NCBI GenBank assembly: GCA_009773495.1
Contig: WSXW01000002.1
Location: 1-64,000, forward strand
Direction: 5' to 3'
Length of the DNA: 64,000 nt
From: Bacillota bacterium
GTDB lineage: Bacteria; Bacillota; UBA994
Shown: piece by piece, positions 1 to 9,619 of the stretch
How the letters are laid out: each line of letters starts with the position of its first letter
Position numbering within the stretch: position 1 is the first letter of the stretch
The notes under the pieces: generated by a model
Seen by the model: only the letters and a program-made list of their open reading frames with translations
Databases searched by the model: none
What the model was told of the DNA's origin: nothing
Position numbers and translations under genes: made by a program

Positions 1-233
1 ATTAGATTGTGGTAATATTATATCATAAAAGCACATACATGTCCACATGTTCTCATATATGTTAATGTATGCACGGGCTTTTGAGACAGCCCCCTACAAC
101 GGGTCGGCGCGGCGTTCTTTGTAGCAACGCGCTATAGCACGTTGTAAGCATCCTGCGGCGTGCATACCTATTAACCATCGGACCTCAAAACCGACAACGT
201 TGTACTTGGTGTTTAGAACAAGGAGGTCGAGTA

Positions 234-1802
234 ATGAGTTCATTACGCTTGACTAACGGCAAGATCTTTACAGGTAACCCGACTGCCCCTTGGGCGGAGG
301 AATTGCTAATATTGAATGGCCGCATTGCCTGGGTAGGCGACGGGGAAGCCCCTTCGCTCCCCGGGGTCGAGACGTTAGACCTTGGTGGTCGGCTTGCCCT
401 GCCTGGGCTTGTTGATGCTCATGTGCATTTTCTGTGGTACGCTTTAGGTTTAGATAGCGTGCGCATGGTGGGGGTTGAAAGCCTTGATCAAGCGCTAGCT
501 CTAGTGGCAGAGCGAATTCGCAACTCCGGTCCAGGTGAGTGGATAGTGGGTGACAGCTATAACCATAATGTGTGGGGAATGGAGCGTGAGCCCAATCGCT
601 ACGACCTCGACCGTGTAGCACCTGATCACCCCGTGTTTATTTCTAGCAAGTGTGGACATACCGCCTGGGTGAACTCCAAGGCTTTAGCGTTAGCAGGGGT
701 GACAGCTGTTACTCCCAACCCTGAGGGTTCCAGGATTGACCGCGATTCACAAGGAGAACCAACTGGCTTGCTCCGCGAATCTGCACAAGGGCTCGTGGGT
801 AGTGTTATACCCGACCCCGACCCTGCTAAGGCCTGCATGATGCTCAAGCGGGCTATCGGCATTGCCCACAGCATGGGGCTCACAGGCATACATAACTGTG
901 AAGGGCGCGATTCCTTGCGACACTTTGGTAAGTTAGCCCGCGAGGGTGAACTCAATTTCCGCGTCGTTCACCATGTCCCGGCCGACTCCCTAGACGAAGC
1001 TATCACCCTGGGCCTCACTTCTGGTGTAGGTGGCGAATGGGTAAGAATAGGCGGGGTGAAGCTCTTTATAGACGGGGCGCTAGGTTCACAAACTGCGTTG
1101 ATGTTTGAGCCTCACGAAGGCTCCGAAAACCTAGGTATTCAAACCATGGCAGAGGACGAGCTTAAGGAGCTAGTGTTGAAGGCGGCTCAGGGGGGTATAT
1201 CTTCGGCCATTCACGCCATTGGCGATAGGGCAAATAACATGGTACTTAACATGTACGAAACAGCACTTAAGGACGGGGATCCGATTCTTCGCCACAGAAT
1301 TGAACACGTGCAACTCCTTACAGAACATGATGTTGCACGCTTGGGGAGCTCTAACATCATCGCCTCGGTCCAGCCGACGCATGTTTTAGGGGATATTGAC
1401 CTAGTGCATAAGTACTGGGGACAACGCGGGCGTTACGCCTATCCCTTTAAGAGCCTCTTAAAAACTGGCGCAGTATTGGTGTTTGGTTCTGACTGCCCAG
1501 TTGAGAGCATGGACCCCATTCTTGGGATTCATGCTGCTGTTAACAGACAGCGTCCAAGTGGTTACCCCGAGGAAGGCTTTTATCCAGAAGAGCGTCTCAC
1601 AGTAGCAGAGGCAGTCCGCGCCTACACCTTTGGACCAGCGTACGCATCCTACCAGGAAGATACATGTGGAACTCTCGAATGTGGCAGGCTAGGTGACCTT
1701 GTTGTACTCGAACAGGACATTTTCACTATTCCTCCACAAGAGATACACACAGTTAAAGTCAGAGTTACTGTTGTGGGCGGCAAGGTAGTCTACCAGTCTT
1801 AG
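234..1802 (+). CDS. Amidohydrolase family protein (YtcJ-like)
   Basis: A 522-residue metal-dependent hydrolase of the amidohydrolase superfamily, YtcJ-like branch, which hydrolyses amide or related C-N bonds; the substrate cannot be told. Seen: the HVH metal motif at residues 63-65 in GLVDAHVHF, the later motifs HAIGDRANN (about 326), RHRIEHVQLL (about 353) and GSDCPVESMDP (about 416), which supply further metal and catalytic residues in this family. Length is normal and no signal peptide is seen, so it is probably cytoplasmic. The ATG at 234 follows AAGGAGG at a good distance. It stands alone, 52 bases before the next gene. Confidence 0.9.
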   Translation: MSSLRLTNGKIFTGNPTAPWAEELLILNGRIAWVGDGEAPSLPGVETLDLGGRLALPGLVDAHVHFLWYALGLDSVRMVGVESLDQALALVAERIRNSGPGEWIVGDSYNHNVWGMEREPNRYDLDRVAPDHPVFISSKCGHTAWVNSKALALAGVTAVTPNPEGSRIDRDSQGEPTGLLRESAQGLVGSVIPDPDPAKACMMLKRAIGIAHSMGLTGIHNCEGRDSLRHFGKLAREGELNFRVVHHVPADSLDEAITLGLTSGVGGEWVRIGGVKLFIDGALGSQTALMFEPHEGSENLGIQTMAEDELKELVLKAAQGGISSAIHAIGDRANNMVLNMYETALKDGDPILRHRIEHVQLLTEHDVARLGSSNIIASVQPTHVLGDIDLVHKYWGQRGRYAYPFKSLLKTGAVLVFGSDCPVESMDPILGIHAAVNRQRPSGYPEEGFYPEERLTVAEAVRAYTFGPAYASYQEDTCGTLECGRLGDLVVLEQDIFTIPPQEIHTVKVRVTVVGGKVVYQS

Positions 1803-1854
1803 CACCTTGGGAGCGCCGTATTTGCGAGTGAGAGTGTGCCGGGAGGAGTAGCTA

Positions 1855-2550
1855 ATGAGAGAAACAGACTTATTTCCGCCAGTGGCGGAGTATCTGCTGC
1901 AACTGGGGTTTACTGTTAGGAGCGAAGTGCGCGGCTGCGATATAACTGCCGTCAAGGACAATGAGCTTGTTATTGTGGAATTAAAAACGAGCTTCTCTAT
2001 AGATCTACTCATCCAAGCCACGACACGGCAGCGAGCTGCCGACACGGTCTATGTCGCCATACCCCGCCCGGCTAAGGGACTAAAGGGCAAGCATTGGCAG
2101 GGAGTTGTCCACCTTGTCAAACGTCTGGAGTTGGGGCTATTGTTGTTAAGCTTCACTGGCAGCAAAGCCCGGGTCGAGGTTGCAGTGGACCCAAGTTCTT
2201 TTACGCGAAAGAGTGGAGGACAAAGTCGCAAAGCCATACTATCAGAGATCGCTGGCCGTTCTCAGGATTATAACCAGGGCGGTAGCACGCGGCAGAAGCT
2301 GATGACTGCCTATCGTGAGAACGCCATACAGATTGCCTGCCTGCTAAACGACTTGGGCCCCCTCACCACAAGAAAGCTGCGCGATCTTGGCACCGGTAGT
2401 AAGACTCAAGCAATATTGTACCGAGACCATTATAAGTGGTTTCGGCGTGTGGCTACTGGGACGTATGACCTCACAGAATTGGGCAGGCAAGAGCTAGAGC
2501 GCTACCCAGAACTCGTGGAGATGTGCCGAAGAACTATACAGCTACCCTAA
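1855..2550 (+). CDS. DUF2161-type PD-(D/E)xK nuclease-like protein
   Basis: A 231-residue protein resembling the DUF2161 family. The N-terminal part shows a PD-(D/E)xK-type core: D29 in RGCDIT and the E42-L-K44 triad in VIVELKTSF, followed by a helix rich in Q and R as in restriction-like folds. Residues from about 150 on look like a winged-helix segment (LGPLTTRKLRDLG). The family is uncharacterised; a nucleic-acid cleavage role is inferred from the fold only. The start has GGAGGAG just upstream. No partner methylase is nearby, so a restriction role is not supported. Confidence 0.75.
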   Translation: MRETDLFPPVAEYLLQLGFTVRSEVRGCDITAVKDNELVIVELKTSFSIDLLIQATTRQRAADTVYVAIPRPAKGLKGKHWQGVVHLVKRLELGLLLLSFTGSKARVEVAVDPSSFTRKSGGQSRKAILSEIAGRSQDYNQGGSTRQKLMTAYRENAIQIACLLNDLGPLTTRKLRDLGTGSKTQAILYRDHYKWFRRVATGTYDLTELGRQELERYPELVEMCRRTIQLP

Positions 2551-2558
2551 TGGCGTGG

Positions 2559-2564
2559 TATAAT
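2559..2564 (+). promoter_or_regulatory. Extended -10 promoter element (TGGTATAAT)
   Basis: A consensus TATAAT preceded by TG one base upstream (an extended -10), lying just after the previous stop codon and 60 bases before the DedA start. No good -35 is seen, as is common with extended -10 promoters. Confidence 0.55.
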
Positions 2565-2623
2565 CCCATTAGTTGGGAAAGACCGGGAACTAAGGGTCTA
2601 TTTTTGTGGCAAGGGGTGAGATA

Positions 2624-3226
2624 ATGGCAGATACTCTGCTCGAAGTAGCTAGTCTACGGTTCGCGCAGCTAGGCTATATTATAGTCTTTTTTGGCAGTTT
2701 GGCAGAGGGCCTGTCTCTTCCTTTCCCGTCTATAATACTGCTAATTATGGCCGGTGCTGCCGTGGCTACAGGGCGCATGTCCTTCTGGGCTGTGGCCATG
2801 CTGGCATCATTAGCTTATACCATGGGGGCAGTCATCCCTTACTCTATCGGGTTAAACCTGCCCCGGCTCAAAAAGTATGCTTGGGCGGCTAGGTTCGCAG
2901 AAAGAACGACGAAGCCGATGTATCAAATGGACGAGCTTTTTGCCAAACACGGCAGTAAGATAGTTGCTCTTAGCAGGCCGTTCCTCATCGGAAACTGCAT
3001 TTCCTATGTAGCGGGTCTAGCTCATATGTCTCCTGTTAAATTTGTTTTGTACACATTTGTTGGCATTCTTCCCTGGGCCACAGCCGCTACTTTAGCAGGT
3101 TTACTGTTTGGTTCTAATCTAGATAAAGCAGTTTCGATGTTCACGCATTACTTCTTCTGGGCTTTTGGCGCTGTAGTTGTTGCTGTAGTCCTCTACGCAT
3201 ATGCTAAAAAACGGTGGTTTATTTAA
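2624..3226 (+). CDS. DedA family membrane protein
   Basis: About 200 residues with four to five hydrophobic segments, in the arrangement of DedA/SNARE-associated proteins (VTT-like fold), which flip lipids or support envelope homeostasis. Seen: the N-terminal re-entrant-like segment with E and S/P residues (FFGSLAEGLSLPFPS), the central Arg-containing helix start (SRPFLIGNCISYVAG) and a C-terminal membrane helix ending in KKR. The ATG at 2624 is preferred over the GTG at 2606, because AAGGGGTGAG sits between them at the right distance from the ATG. A terminator follows. Confidence 0.85.
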   Translation: MADTLLEVASLRFAQLGYIIVFFGSLAEGLSLPFPSIILLIMAGAAVATGRMSFWAVAMLASLAYTMGAVIPYSIGLNLPRLKKYAWAARFAERTTKPMYQMDELFAKHGSKIVALSRPFLIGNCISYVAGLAHMSPVKFVLYTFVGILPWATAATLAGLLFGSNLDKAVSMFTHYFFWAFGAVVVAVVLYAYAKKRWFI

Positions 3227-3247
3227 CACCCCTAATACACGAAAGCG

Positions 3248-3273
3248 GCGCGCCCTATCCGGGCGTGCTTTTT
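3248..3273 (+). terminator. Intrinsic terminator after the DedA gene
   Basis: An 8-bp stem, GCGCGCCC paired with GGGCGTGC (one G-U), a 5-base loop, and a run of five T at 3269-3273. Confidence 0.8.
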
Positions 3274-3460
3274 GTTGTTGAAGTGGAGACAGGGGTCTTG
3301 GCCTCTTTGGGATTATTTTCATATGGCACTGTCAGGCAATGCGCGCAGGAATCAGAGGGTTGGGTGACGTAATTACATGTGTATAGTGTACTGTGTTCGC
3401 CTCAACACACGAGGAACCAGGGACGAAGAACTAGGAACGACTAGGTAAGGAGTTGACTCT

Positions 3461-4702
3461 ATGCGCATTTTACATACCTCCGACTGGCACTTAGGCCGTA
3501 CCTTAGAGGGTCGCAGCCGACAAGCAGAGCAGGAACAGTTTATAGATGAACTGTGCCGTATTGCTGAAGAGGAAAATATTCAATTAATCCTGGTTGCAGG
3601 AGATGTTTTTGATACATACAGTCCCCCCGCTTACGCCGAAGAACTGTACTGTCATGCTTTAGAACGCTTAGCACAAGGTCGTAAAAGGGCAGTAGTAGTT
3701 ATTGCAGGTAATCACGATAGCCCAGAGAGACTATCTGCCGTGAGACCATTAGCTTTGCGACATGGGGCTTTCATAGCGGGAAGGCCTGGCGAAACTATAG
3801 TTGATAATTTTGTCGATGACGGGGTAAAACTGATACACTCTGGCCCTGGTTGGTTCGAGCTTGCCTTACCCTCTGTAGCATATTCCACCATTGTTTCGAT
3901 GTTGCCATATCCGTCTGAGTCTAGATTGCAGCAAATTTTCTCACAAGAGCTAAACGAAGTGAAGATAAGGGGAGCATATTCTAAGACAGTAAACGACATT
4001 CTTCTCAGGCAAAGCAGCGCCTATCGTCCGAATAGCGTTAACATAGCCATGTCCCATCTCTTTGTTATGGGGGGGATGTCGAGCGAGTCCGAGCGGCCTA
4101 TAGAGATTGGTGGAGCTTGCACGGTTGATGTGAATCATCTGCCTGCACAGGCTCAATATACAGCCCTAGGTCATTTGCATCGTGCGCAAGAAGTGAAGCA
4201 TGCGCCAAGCAGGGCCTTTTATTCTGGTTCACCCCTCGCTTATAGCTTTTCGGAGGCAGGTCAGGCCAAGGCCGTTTACATTATTGATGTTATGCCGGGC
4301 GGCCCCGCCCAAGTGAGTGCAGTCCATCTCACCTCCGGTGTCCCATTGGAGCGGTGGCGTTGCATGGGAGGGATTGATGAGGCTTTAGCACGGTTAGAGG
4401 ATCTTGGGGGTAGACCTCTCTGGCTTGATTTAGAGGTGCATTCCTCTAGATTCCTAACCCTTGAAGAAACTGCACGCCTCCGGCAATCCCATAGCGGGCT
4501 CATCACTATCAGATGCGTTGTTCAGGGAGCTGAAATTCAAGAACAACCGGTCTCGTTAGCAAGCTTATCTGTATCCGAGTTATTCGTGCGTTACTATAAA
4601 CACCGCAAAGGTGGAATCGAACCTACGCCTGAGTTGGTACAGCTGTTTACAAAGCTTGCTAATATGGCGGCAACTGGTGAGGAAACAGGGGTGATTAACT
4701 AA
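3461..4702 (+). CDS. sbcD: Exonuclease SbcD (Mre11-like nuclease subunit)
   Basis: A 413-residue Mre11-type manganese nuclease, partner of SbcC, which opens hairpins and trims blocked DNA ends. Seen: the phosphoesterase motifs SDWHLGR (D8, H10), GDVFD (about 48), GNHDSPER (about 88), an AMSHLFVMGG stretch and ALGHLHRAQ. It ends within TAATG, sharing one base with the sbcC start, so the two are translationally coupled. The start has AAGGAG 8-9 bases upstream. Length is typical. Confidence 0.95.
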   Translation: MRILHTSDWHLGRTLEGRSRQAEQEQFIDELCRIAEEENIQLILVAGDVFDTYSPPAYAEELYCHALERLAQGRKRAVVVIAGNHDSPERLSAVRPLALRHGAFIAGRPGETIVDNFVDDGVKLIHSGPGWFELALPSVAYSTIVSMLPYPSESRLQQIFSQELNEVKIRGAYSKTVNDILLRQSSAYRPNSVNIAMSHLFVMGGMSSESERPIEIGGACTVDVNHLPAQAQYTALGHLHRAQEVKHAPSRAFYSGSPLAYSFSEAGQAKAVYIIDVMPGGPAQVSAVHLTSGVPLERWRCMGGIDEALARLEDLGGRPLWLDLEVHSSRFLTLEETARLRQSHSGLITIRCVVQGAEIQEQPVSLASLSVSELFVRYYKHRKGGIEPTPELVQLFTKLANMAATGEETGVIN

Positions 4703-7700
4703 TGAGGCCTCTGCGTTTGGTGGTATCCGGGCTGAACAGTTTTAAGGAAGAGCAAACGGTAGACTTCACCTATCTATGTGATGGAAATGTCTTTGGTATA
4801 TTCGGGCCCACTGGTAGCGGCAAAAGCACACTAATCGACGCAATAACTCTTGCCCTCTATGGGAGAGTGGAGCGTGCTCCAGGTAAGGTCCAGGGCATTG
4901 TTAATAAGGGAACCGACTCAGCTTCTGTTATGTTTGAGTTTGAGCTCGGGGGCGTGGAGAATAAAGCCTATAGGGTAGAACGCAAGTATGTGGTCAAGGA
5001 AGATAATATCTCATGCCGCTTGGCGCGCATCAGTGAAATAACAGCAGAGGGCAGCATTGTGCTCGCAGACAAAGTCACTCAGGTGGATGCCAAAGTTGAA
5101 GAAATATTAGGCCTGACAGTAGACGATTTTACCAGAGCTGTGGTCTTGCCCCAAGGCAAATTCGCTGAGTTTCTGAGCCTCAAGGGTACCGAGCGACGGG
5201 AAATGCTAGAGCGCATATTTAACCTCGGCGAATATGGAGAACGCTTGGTCAACCTCACCTCCACCCAATACAAAGAGGTAGATTCAGACGTGCGAAGCTT
5301 GCATAGTGAGCAAGCCGGTCTCGGCGATGCCTCAAAAGAGGCGGTCAAAGTAGCTGAAGCAGCTCTTCGACAGAGTGTCAGCGAGGTAACCGCAACCCTT
5401 TTTAGACTAAATAACCTCCTAGCAGAGAAGGAACAAGCTCGGGTTGTAGTTGATCTCCAACACGCACTCGGGGCAGCAGAGAGGAATCTGTCGGTTCTAG
5501 ATGGTCAGCAAGATGAAATGTCACTTCTCAAGCACAAGCTGCAGCAGCTGACCGCAGCGGAGACAGTAGAGCCGCAGGTGCGCCTGTATGTCGAGAGTGA
5601 ACAGGTGTACACAGAGGCTCGGGACAAGCTTAGCTCAGCCGAAGTGCAGTTAGAAAAGCACCGCTTACTGGAGAGGGAGCGGGCAGTTGCATACCAGAAA
5701 GCTGTTAACGACAGGCAAGTTGGGGAGCCTGCCTTAACTATGCGGTTGAGTGACCTTAAGCAAGCGGTAGCTATCGAACACAAGGTAGAGGAGTTAAGGG
5801 CTATAGAAAAACGGGAGTCAGAGGTGCTGACTCAGTCGTGTGGTACTTTAGAGGCTCTACGGGACCAACTGAAAGATATTGGTGTCAGTGAGCGCACCAC
5901 AGAGGATAGCTTAGTGGTGCTTAGTAGAGAGCTGGCCCTTTGCATTGTCACTCCTGAAGATCGTGCAAGTATAGAGCGTGCGACGGTGAGCGAGAACAAT
6001 TGGAAGCAGGCTGCCACACAAGAACAGGAGCTAAAATTGGAGTTAGACCAACGTCAGGCGTCATTATCGCGGGCCCAAGATACTTTGAACGAAGCAAAGG
6101 ATAAGGCTGCGCTTGCTAATAGCGAGCACGGCCGATTTGTACTCTCGTGTCAAGAACTTGAAACTAAAGTTCCGCTAGAGGTCAGCGCCGAAATGCGTGA
6201 GACGGTGAGTCAGCAGCGAATAAGGTTACAGCAGGTGAAGGCTCTCGCTGGTGAGCATGAGCGCGTCAATCTGCGTAGAGAGACTGTCAGACATAAGCTG
6301 ATTCAGCTAGAGGCCGATTCTGTTACAGAACAGAAGACTATCATACAGTTGAAGAATAGGGGAATTGCCCTCGTGCAACAGGTATATGATGCCGAGGCTG
6401 CCCTCGAACGGGCCAAGCAGCAAACAGCCGCAGAAACATTAGCTGCTAGCCTTGAAGTGGGGCAGGCGTGTCCTGTCTGTGGCTCCATTGAGCACCCTGC
6501 CCCTAACAGAGGTGCAGAGGCAAGTGACTACGGACCCTTGGAGCATGACTTGCGCCTAGTTCGCGATGAGGCGCAGCGCAATATGCAGGAACTGGCCTCA
6601 TTGCAGGCGAGAGCTACCGCAACTGCGAAAGAAAAGTCTGACGTAACCCTGAGCCTTACAGAAATCGATAGTGAGTTAAGGCGCCTTAACAAGGAGCTAG
6701 AAACGAGCCGTAGCATATTCCCTACGGCTTGGATCGATTTGTTCCTAGCGGAGCTAGAGTATCAGGTGTTGTCCGACGCAGAACACCTTGAACGCGCCAC
6801 TCTGGAACGCAGCCTGTGGTCAACACGGCTTGAGACAGAGAGACAGGGAGAGCGGGTCACGCGTGATAAACTCGGACTAGCAAACCAGGCGTTAGCTTTA
6901 GCAGAACAGCATGCGTCTACCCTTGCTAGAGAAGTTGGAGCGATAATGGACAAGCTCAAGCGCGCTGAGGAGAGGGCGTACGAGTTAAGGCGCTATTATG
7001 ACCGCGACCTGCTGGAATTAGGAACCGAAGACTTAAATGGTCTGAAGACCGAAATAGCAGGTAAGGACCGCAGATATAGGGGACACAGTCAAACGCAAAT
7101 AGAGTTAGAACAGAGGCGAGGCGAACTGCAGCAGTCGAGCCGTGAGCTAGAGCGAAGGCTTGCCGTTGAGCAGGAGGCTGTAGCCGTTCAGACTACGAAA
7201 ATAGAGAGTCTGCAGGTTCAGCTTTCTGCCCTCGCCCAAGATCTTTATAGTATTACTGAAGGCATCTCAGCCATAATTCTTTGCCAAGAAGTAGAACGGC
7301 AACTCATAGAATTCAAGGAGGCCGAGGCCTTGTGCCAAGCGGACTTAACGGAAGCTCGTGCTCGGCAAGAAGAGGCAGGCAAGGCGATGGCTGCCTGCCT
7401 TGCCGCACTAGAGGCGGCAGAGGTAAGTTGCGAGAAGGCTCTGCTACAGATGGAGCGAGCGCTGGAGTCTGCGGGTTTTGCCTCACGAGAGCTGGCCTCG
7501 CTAGTGCTCTGTGACCTTCCCTATAAGGCTCAGTGGCAGCAAGAGGTGCAGGAATATATGGAGCGAAGAGCAGTTGCCACTGCAGATGTCACTAAGCTAC
7601 GCAGTCAGCTCGCTGGGCGAGCCATTACTGCGCTAGAGTGGGAAGGGTTAGAACAGCAATGTTTGGAGCAAAAGACTAAGTACGATAACGATCTGCAGCG

Positions 7701-8298
7701 GCAGGGTCAGACGGAAGCTCGCCTATTAGATGTACAACACCGTAATCTGCGTTTCGAAGAGCTAGAAACACTACGCTGCACACACGCCCGCCAGCGAGAC
7801 ATGCTCCAAGAAATAGTATCGTTGCTCAGAGGTAACGCCCTAGTAGAGTTTATGGCGTCAGAGCACCTGCATTCTATTGCTGGGGCAGCGACAGAGTGGT
7901 TGCGTGTTCTTACTTCACACCGTTATGGCTTAGAAGTTGACCCTGATGGTGGCTTCTTAATCAGGGATGACGGGAACGGGGGGCTTAAGCGCCCCGTGCA
8001 CACCCTGTCTGGTGGCGAGACATTTATAGCTTCATTGGCATTAGCTTTAGCGCTTTCGGCACAAATACAGCTCCGCGGTAAGTACCCGCTAGAGTTCTTC
8101 TTTTTGGATGAGGGCTTTGGGACTCTCGACCCGGATCTCTTGGAAACCGTAATGGCCTGCCTAGAGCGAATGCAGGGGCAACGCATGTCTATTGGTATTA
8201 TTAGCCATGTACCTGAACTGAGGGAACGCATCCAACGGAAGGTAATCGTTACGGCTGCAGAACGCGGGGGTAGGGGTAGTAGGCTGAGGGTGATTTAG
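4702..8298 (+). CDS. sbcC: Exonuclease SbcC (Rad50-like ATPase subunit)
   Basis: A 1198-residue SMC-like ATPase. Seen: N-terminal Walker A GPTGSGKSTLIDAI (about residues 34-47), Q-loop region LPQGKFAEFLSLKGTERR, two very long Glu/Arg/Gln-rich coiled-coil arms, the zinc-hook CPVC at about residue 589 between them, and at the C terminus the ABC signature LSGGETF and Walker B FFFLDEGFGTLD. It dimerises through the zinc hook and drives SbcD. The arms are intact with no frameshift. It is the last gene of the sbcDC pair. Confidence 0.95.
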   Translation: MRPLRLVVSGLNSFKEEQTVDFTYLCDGNVFGIFGPTGSGKSTLIDAITLALYGRVERAPGKVQGIVNKGTDSASVMFEFELGGVENKAYRVERKYVVKEDNISCRLARISEITAEGSIVLADKVTQVDAKVEEILGLTVDDFTRAVVLPQGKFAEFLSLKGTERREMLERIFNLGEYGERLVNLTSTQYKEVDSDVRSLHSEQAGLGDASKEAVKVAEAALRQSVSEVTATLFRLNNLLAEKEQARVVVDLQHALGAAERNLSVLDGQQDEMSLLKHKLQQLTAAETVEPQVRLYVESEQVYTEARDKLSSAEVQLEKHRLLERERAVAYQKAVNDRQVGEPALTMRLSDLKQAVAIEHKVEELRAIEKRESEVLTQSCGTLEALRDQLKDIGVSERTTEDSLVVLSRELALCIVTPEDRASIERATVSENNWKQAATQEQELKLELDQRQASLSRAQDTLNEAKDKAALANSEHGRFVLSCQELETKVPLEVSAEMRETVSQQRIRLQQVKALAGEHERVNLRRETVRHKLIQLEADSVTEQKTIIQLKNRGIALVQQVYDAEAALERAKQQTAAETLAASLEVGQACPVCGSIEHPAPNRGAEASDYGPLEHDLRLVRDEAQRNMQELASLQARATATAKEKSDVTLSLTEIDSELRRLNKELETSRSIFPTAWIDLFLAELEYQVLSDAEHLERATLERSLWSTRLETERQGERVTRDKLGLANQALALAEQHASTLAREVGAIMDKLKRAEERAYELRRYYDRDLLELGTEDLNGLKTEIAGKDRRYRGHSQTQIELEQRRGELQQSSRELERRLAVEQEAVAVQTTKIESLQVQLSALAQDLYSITEGISAIILCQEVERQLIEFKEAEALCQADLTEARARQEEAGKAMAACLAALEAAEVSCEKALLQMERALESAGFASRELASLVLCDLPYKAQWQQEVQEYMERRAVATADVTKLRSQLAGRAITALEWEGLEQQCLEQKTKYDNDLQRQGQTEARLLDVQHRNLRFEELETLRCTHARQRDMLQEIVSLLRGNALVEFMASEHLHSIAGAATEWLRVLTSHRYGLEVDPDGGFLIRDDGNGGLKRPVHTLSGGETFIASLALALALSAQIQLRGKYPLEFFFLDEGFGTLDPDLLETVMACLERMQGQRMSIGIISHVPELRERIQRKVIVTAAERGGRGSRLRVI

Positions 8299-8360
8299 GG
8301 GTTAGCGCTTTCCGCTATTGAGTTAGTTCTTCAGTACTATTTTAATTTAGGTGGCCACGA

Positions 8361-8411
8361 GGGCACGGCAGTGCCGTGCCCCTACACTGGAGGGCACAGC
8401 ACGTCGTGCCC
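8361..8411. repeat. Pair of GC-rich palindromes (REP/MITE-like)
   Basis: A near-perfect 21-base palindrome (GGGCACGGCA, one base, TGCCGTGCCC) at 8361-8381, followed 10 bases on by a second, imperfect one (8392-8411) with GGGCAC/GTGCCC arms. The two share the same outer word, so this looks like a dispersed intergenic hairpin element rather than a terminator, as no T-run follows the first. It lies between convergent genes. Confidence 0.6.
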
Positions 8412-8455
8412 TTTTAGCGTAGACGTGGGGACCATGGGCTGTTGCATCATTCGGG

Positions 8456-8572
8456 AGTGTATATCAACTAGCAATTCCGATGGATATTGGTGCAATGATC
8501 CCGGAGGATGATTCGGTGAGGCTGCTCAGTGCCGTGCTAGAAAGGATGGATTATTACCCAACAGCCTCCTAA
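8456..8572 (+). pseudogene. IS1182-type transposase N-terminal remnant
   Basis: One frame between 8456 and the stop at 8570-8572 encodes a segment containing IPEDDSVRLLSAVLERMDY, which matches the conserved N-terminal region (DUF772 type) of IS1182-family transposases as I remember it. After MDY the homology ends and a stop follows nine bases later. No start codon with a ribosome binding site, no catalytic domain and no terminal repeats are seen. The call rests on recognising this short motif. Confidence 0.6.
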
Positions 8573-8615
8573 TCGGTAAATGTTCCCGCAAAGGTGTGGT
8601 TCTTTCCCTGATCTG

Positions 8616-8668
8616 AACAAAAATGAGCGTGCCGCTCTACGTTTACGAATAAACGTTTTGCGACACGC
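8616..8668 (-). terminator. Terminator of the cysteine-synthase-family gene
   Basis: On the minus strand, a long hairpin (GCGTGTCGC with GCGGCACGC outside, ACGTTTA-TTCG-TAAACGT inside) starts 7 bases after the stop codon at 8675 and is followed by TCATTTTTG. Confidence 0.7.
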
Positions 8669-8674
8669 CTAGCG

Positions 8675-9619
8675 TTATTTACAGCCTCCAAAGAGTTCTG
8701 GTGTGCTAAGATAGCGTTCTCCGCCATCCGGTAATATCGTAACTATTACACTGCCTTCAGGCAGGTGCTTGGCGATTTCTAGGCTTGCGCAGACGTTAGT
8801 CCCGGAGGAAATCCCCACAAATAGGCCTTCTTCCTGCGCTAAACGCCTGGTCATCTCATAGGCATCAGGGCAGGTCACGGTTATTACTTCGTCATAGACG
8901 CGTGTGTCCAATATATCGGGTATAAAACCATCGCCGATGCCTTGCTGCTTGTGGCTGCTTACTATACATCCGGACAATATGGCCGCGTTCTTAGGCTCAA
9001 CGGCAACCACAGAGATATTAGGGTAGGCTTTTTTGAGTCTGTGCCCAGCGCCAGTTATGGTGCCTCCAGTGCCTATGGCAGCAACAAATGCCTGCGGTGT
9101 TATCTCCCCCAGCTGCGCTATAATTTCCTCAGCTGTACCGTTATAATGGGCCTGACAGTTAGCCTGGTTAGTAAACTGCCCAGCCAAAACATAACGAGGG
9201 TCACTAGCTAATAGTTCCTTGGCCTTAGCTTCTGCCATAGCAAATGTTTCGGTGATGTCCTTACCAACAGGAGTCAGCACAATATTTGCCCCATAGCTCT
9301 CTATAATGTGGCGGCGTTCTTCGCTCATGCATTCAGGCATGATGATGGTACATTTGTAGCCTTTAACAGCAGCCACTAGAGCCAGCCCAATCCCTTGATT
9401 GCCGCTGGTAAATTCCAAAATGATTGAATCAGGCCGCAAGAGGCCTTGGGCCTCAGCGCCTAGTATCATGTTGAGTGCTGTCCTGGTTTTGATGCTCCCA
9501 CCTGGATTAAGTCCCTCCACTTTGACCAGTATGGTCCGACCTAAATCAGCTGTGATTCTATTAAGCCTGACTAGGGGAGTATTACCAATAGTCTCTAAGA
9601 TATTGCTCGTAATAAACAT
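8675..9619 (-). CDS. PLP-dependent cysteine synthase family protein
   Basis: About 314 residues, fold type II PLP enzyme related to O-acetylserine sulfhydrylase/cystathionine beta-synthase. Seen: N-terminal IGNTPLVRLN, the PLP-lysine region GGSIKTRTA, the substrate loop TSGNQGIG, the phosphate-binding loop GTGGTITGAG and the C-terminal GISSGTN. Two positions differ from the usual OASS pattern: KTR in place of KDR, and SGNQG in place of SGNTG, so the acceptor substrate may not be O-acetylserine. The ATG at 9619 is chosen because GGAGGG precedes it; an upstream in-frame ATG at 9646 has no ribosome binding site. No serine acetyltransferase is adjacent. Confidence 0.85.
   Translation of the reverse strand: MFITSNILETIGNTPLVRLNRITADLGRTILVKVEGLNPGGSIKTRTALNMILGAEAQGLLRPDSIILEFTSGNQGIGLALVAAVKGYKCTIIMPECMSEERRHIIESYGANIVLTPVGKDITETFAMAEAKAKELLASDPRYVLAGQFTNQANCQAHYNGTAEEIIAQLGEITPQAFVAAIGTGGTITGAGHRLKKAYPNISVVAVEPKNAAILSGCIVSSHKQQGIGDGFIPDILDTRVYDEVITVTCPDAYEMTRRLAQEEGLFVGISSGTNVCASLEIAKHLPEGSVIVTILPDGGERYLSTPELFGGCK

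Noticed and set aside
1855-2550. Restriction enzyme reading of the DUF2161 gene
   Set aside because: A nuclease-like core is present, but no methyltransferase or specificity gene is adjacent.
4702-8298. SbcC as an SMC or RecN protein
   Set aside because: The zinc-hook CPVC and the coupled sbcD gene identify it as SbcC.
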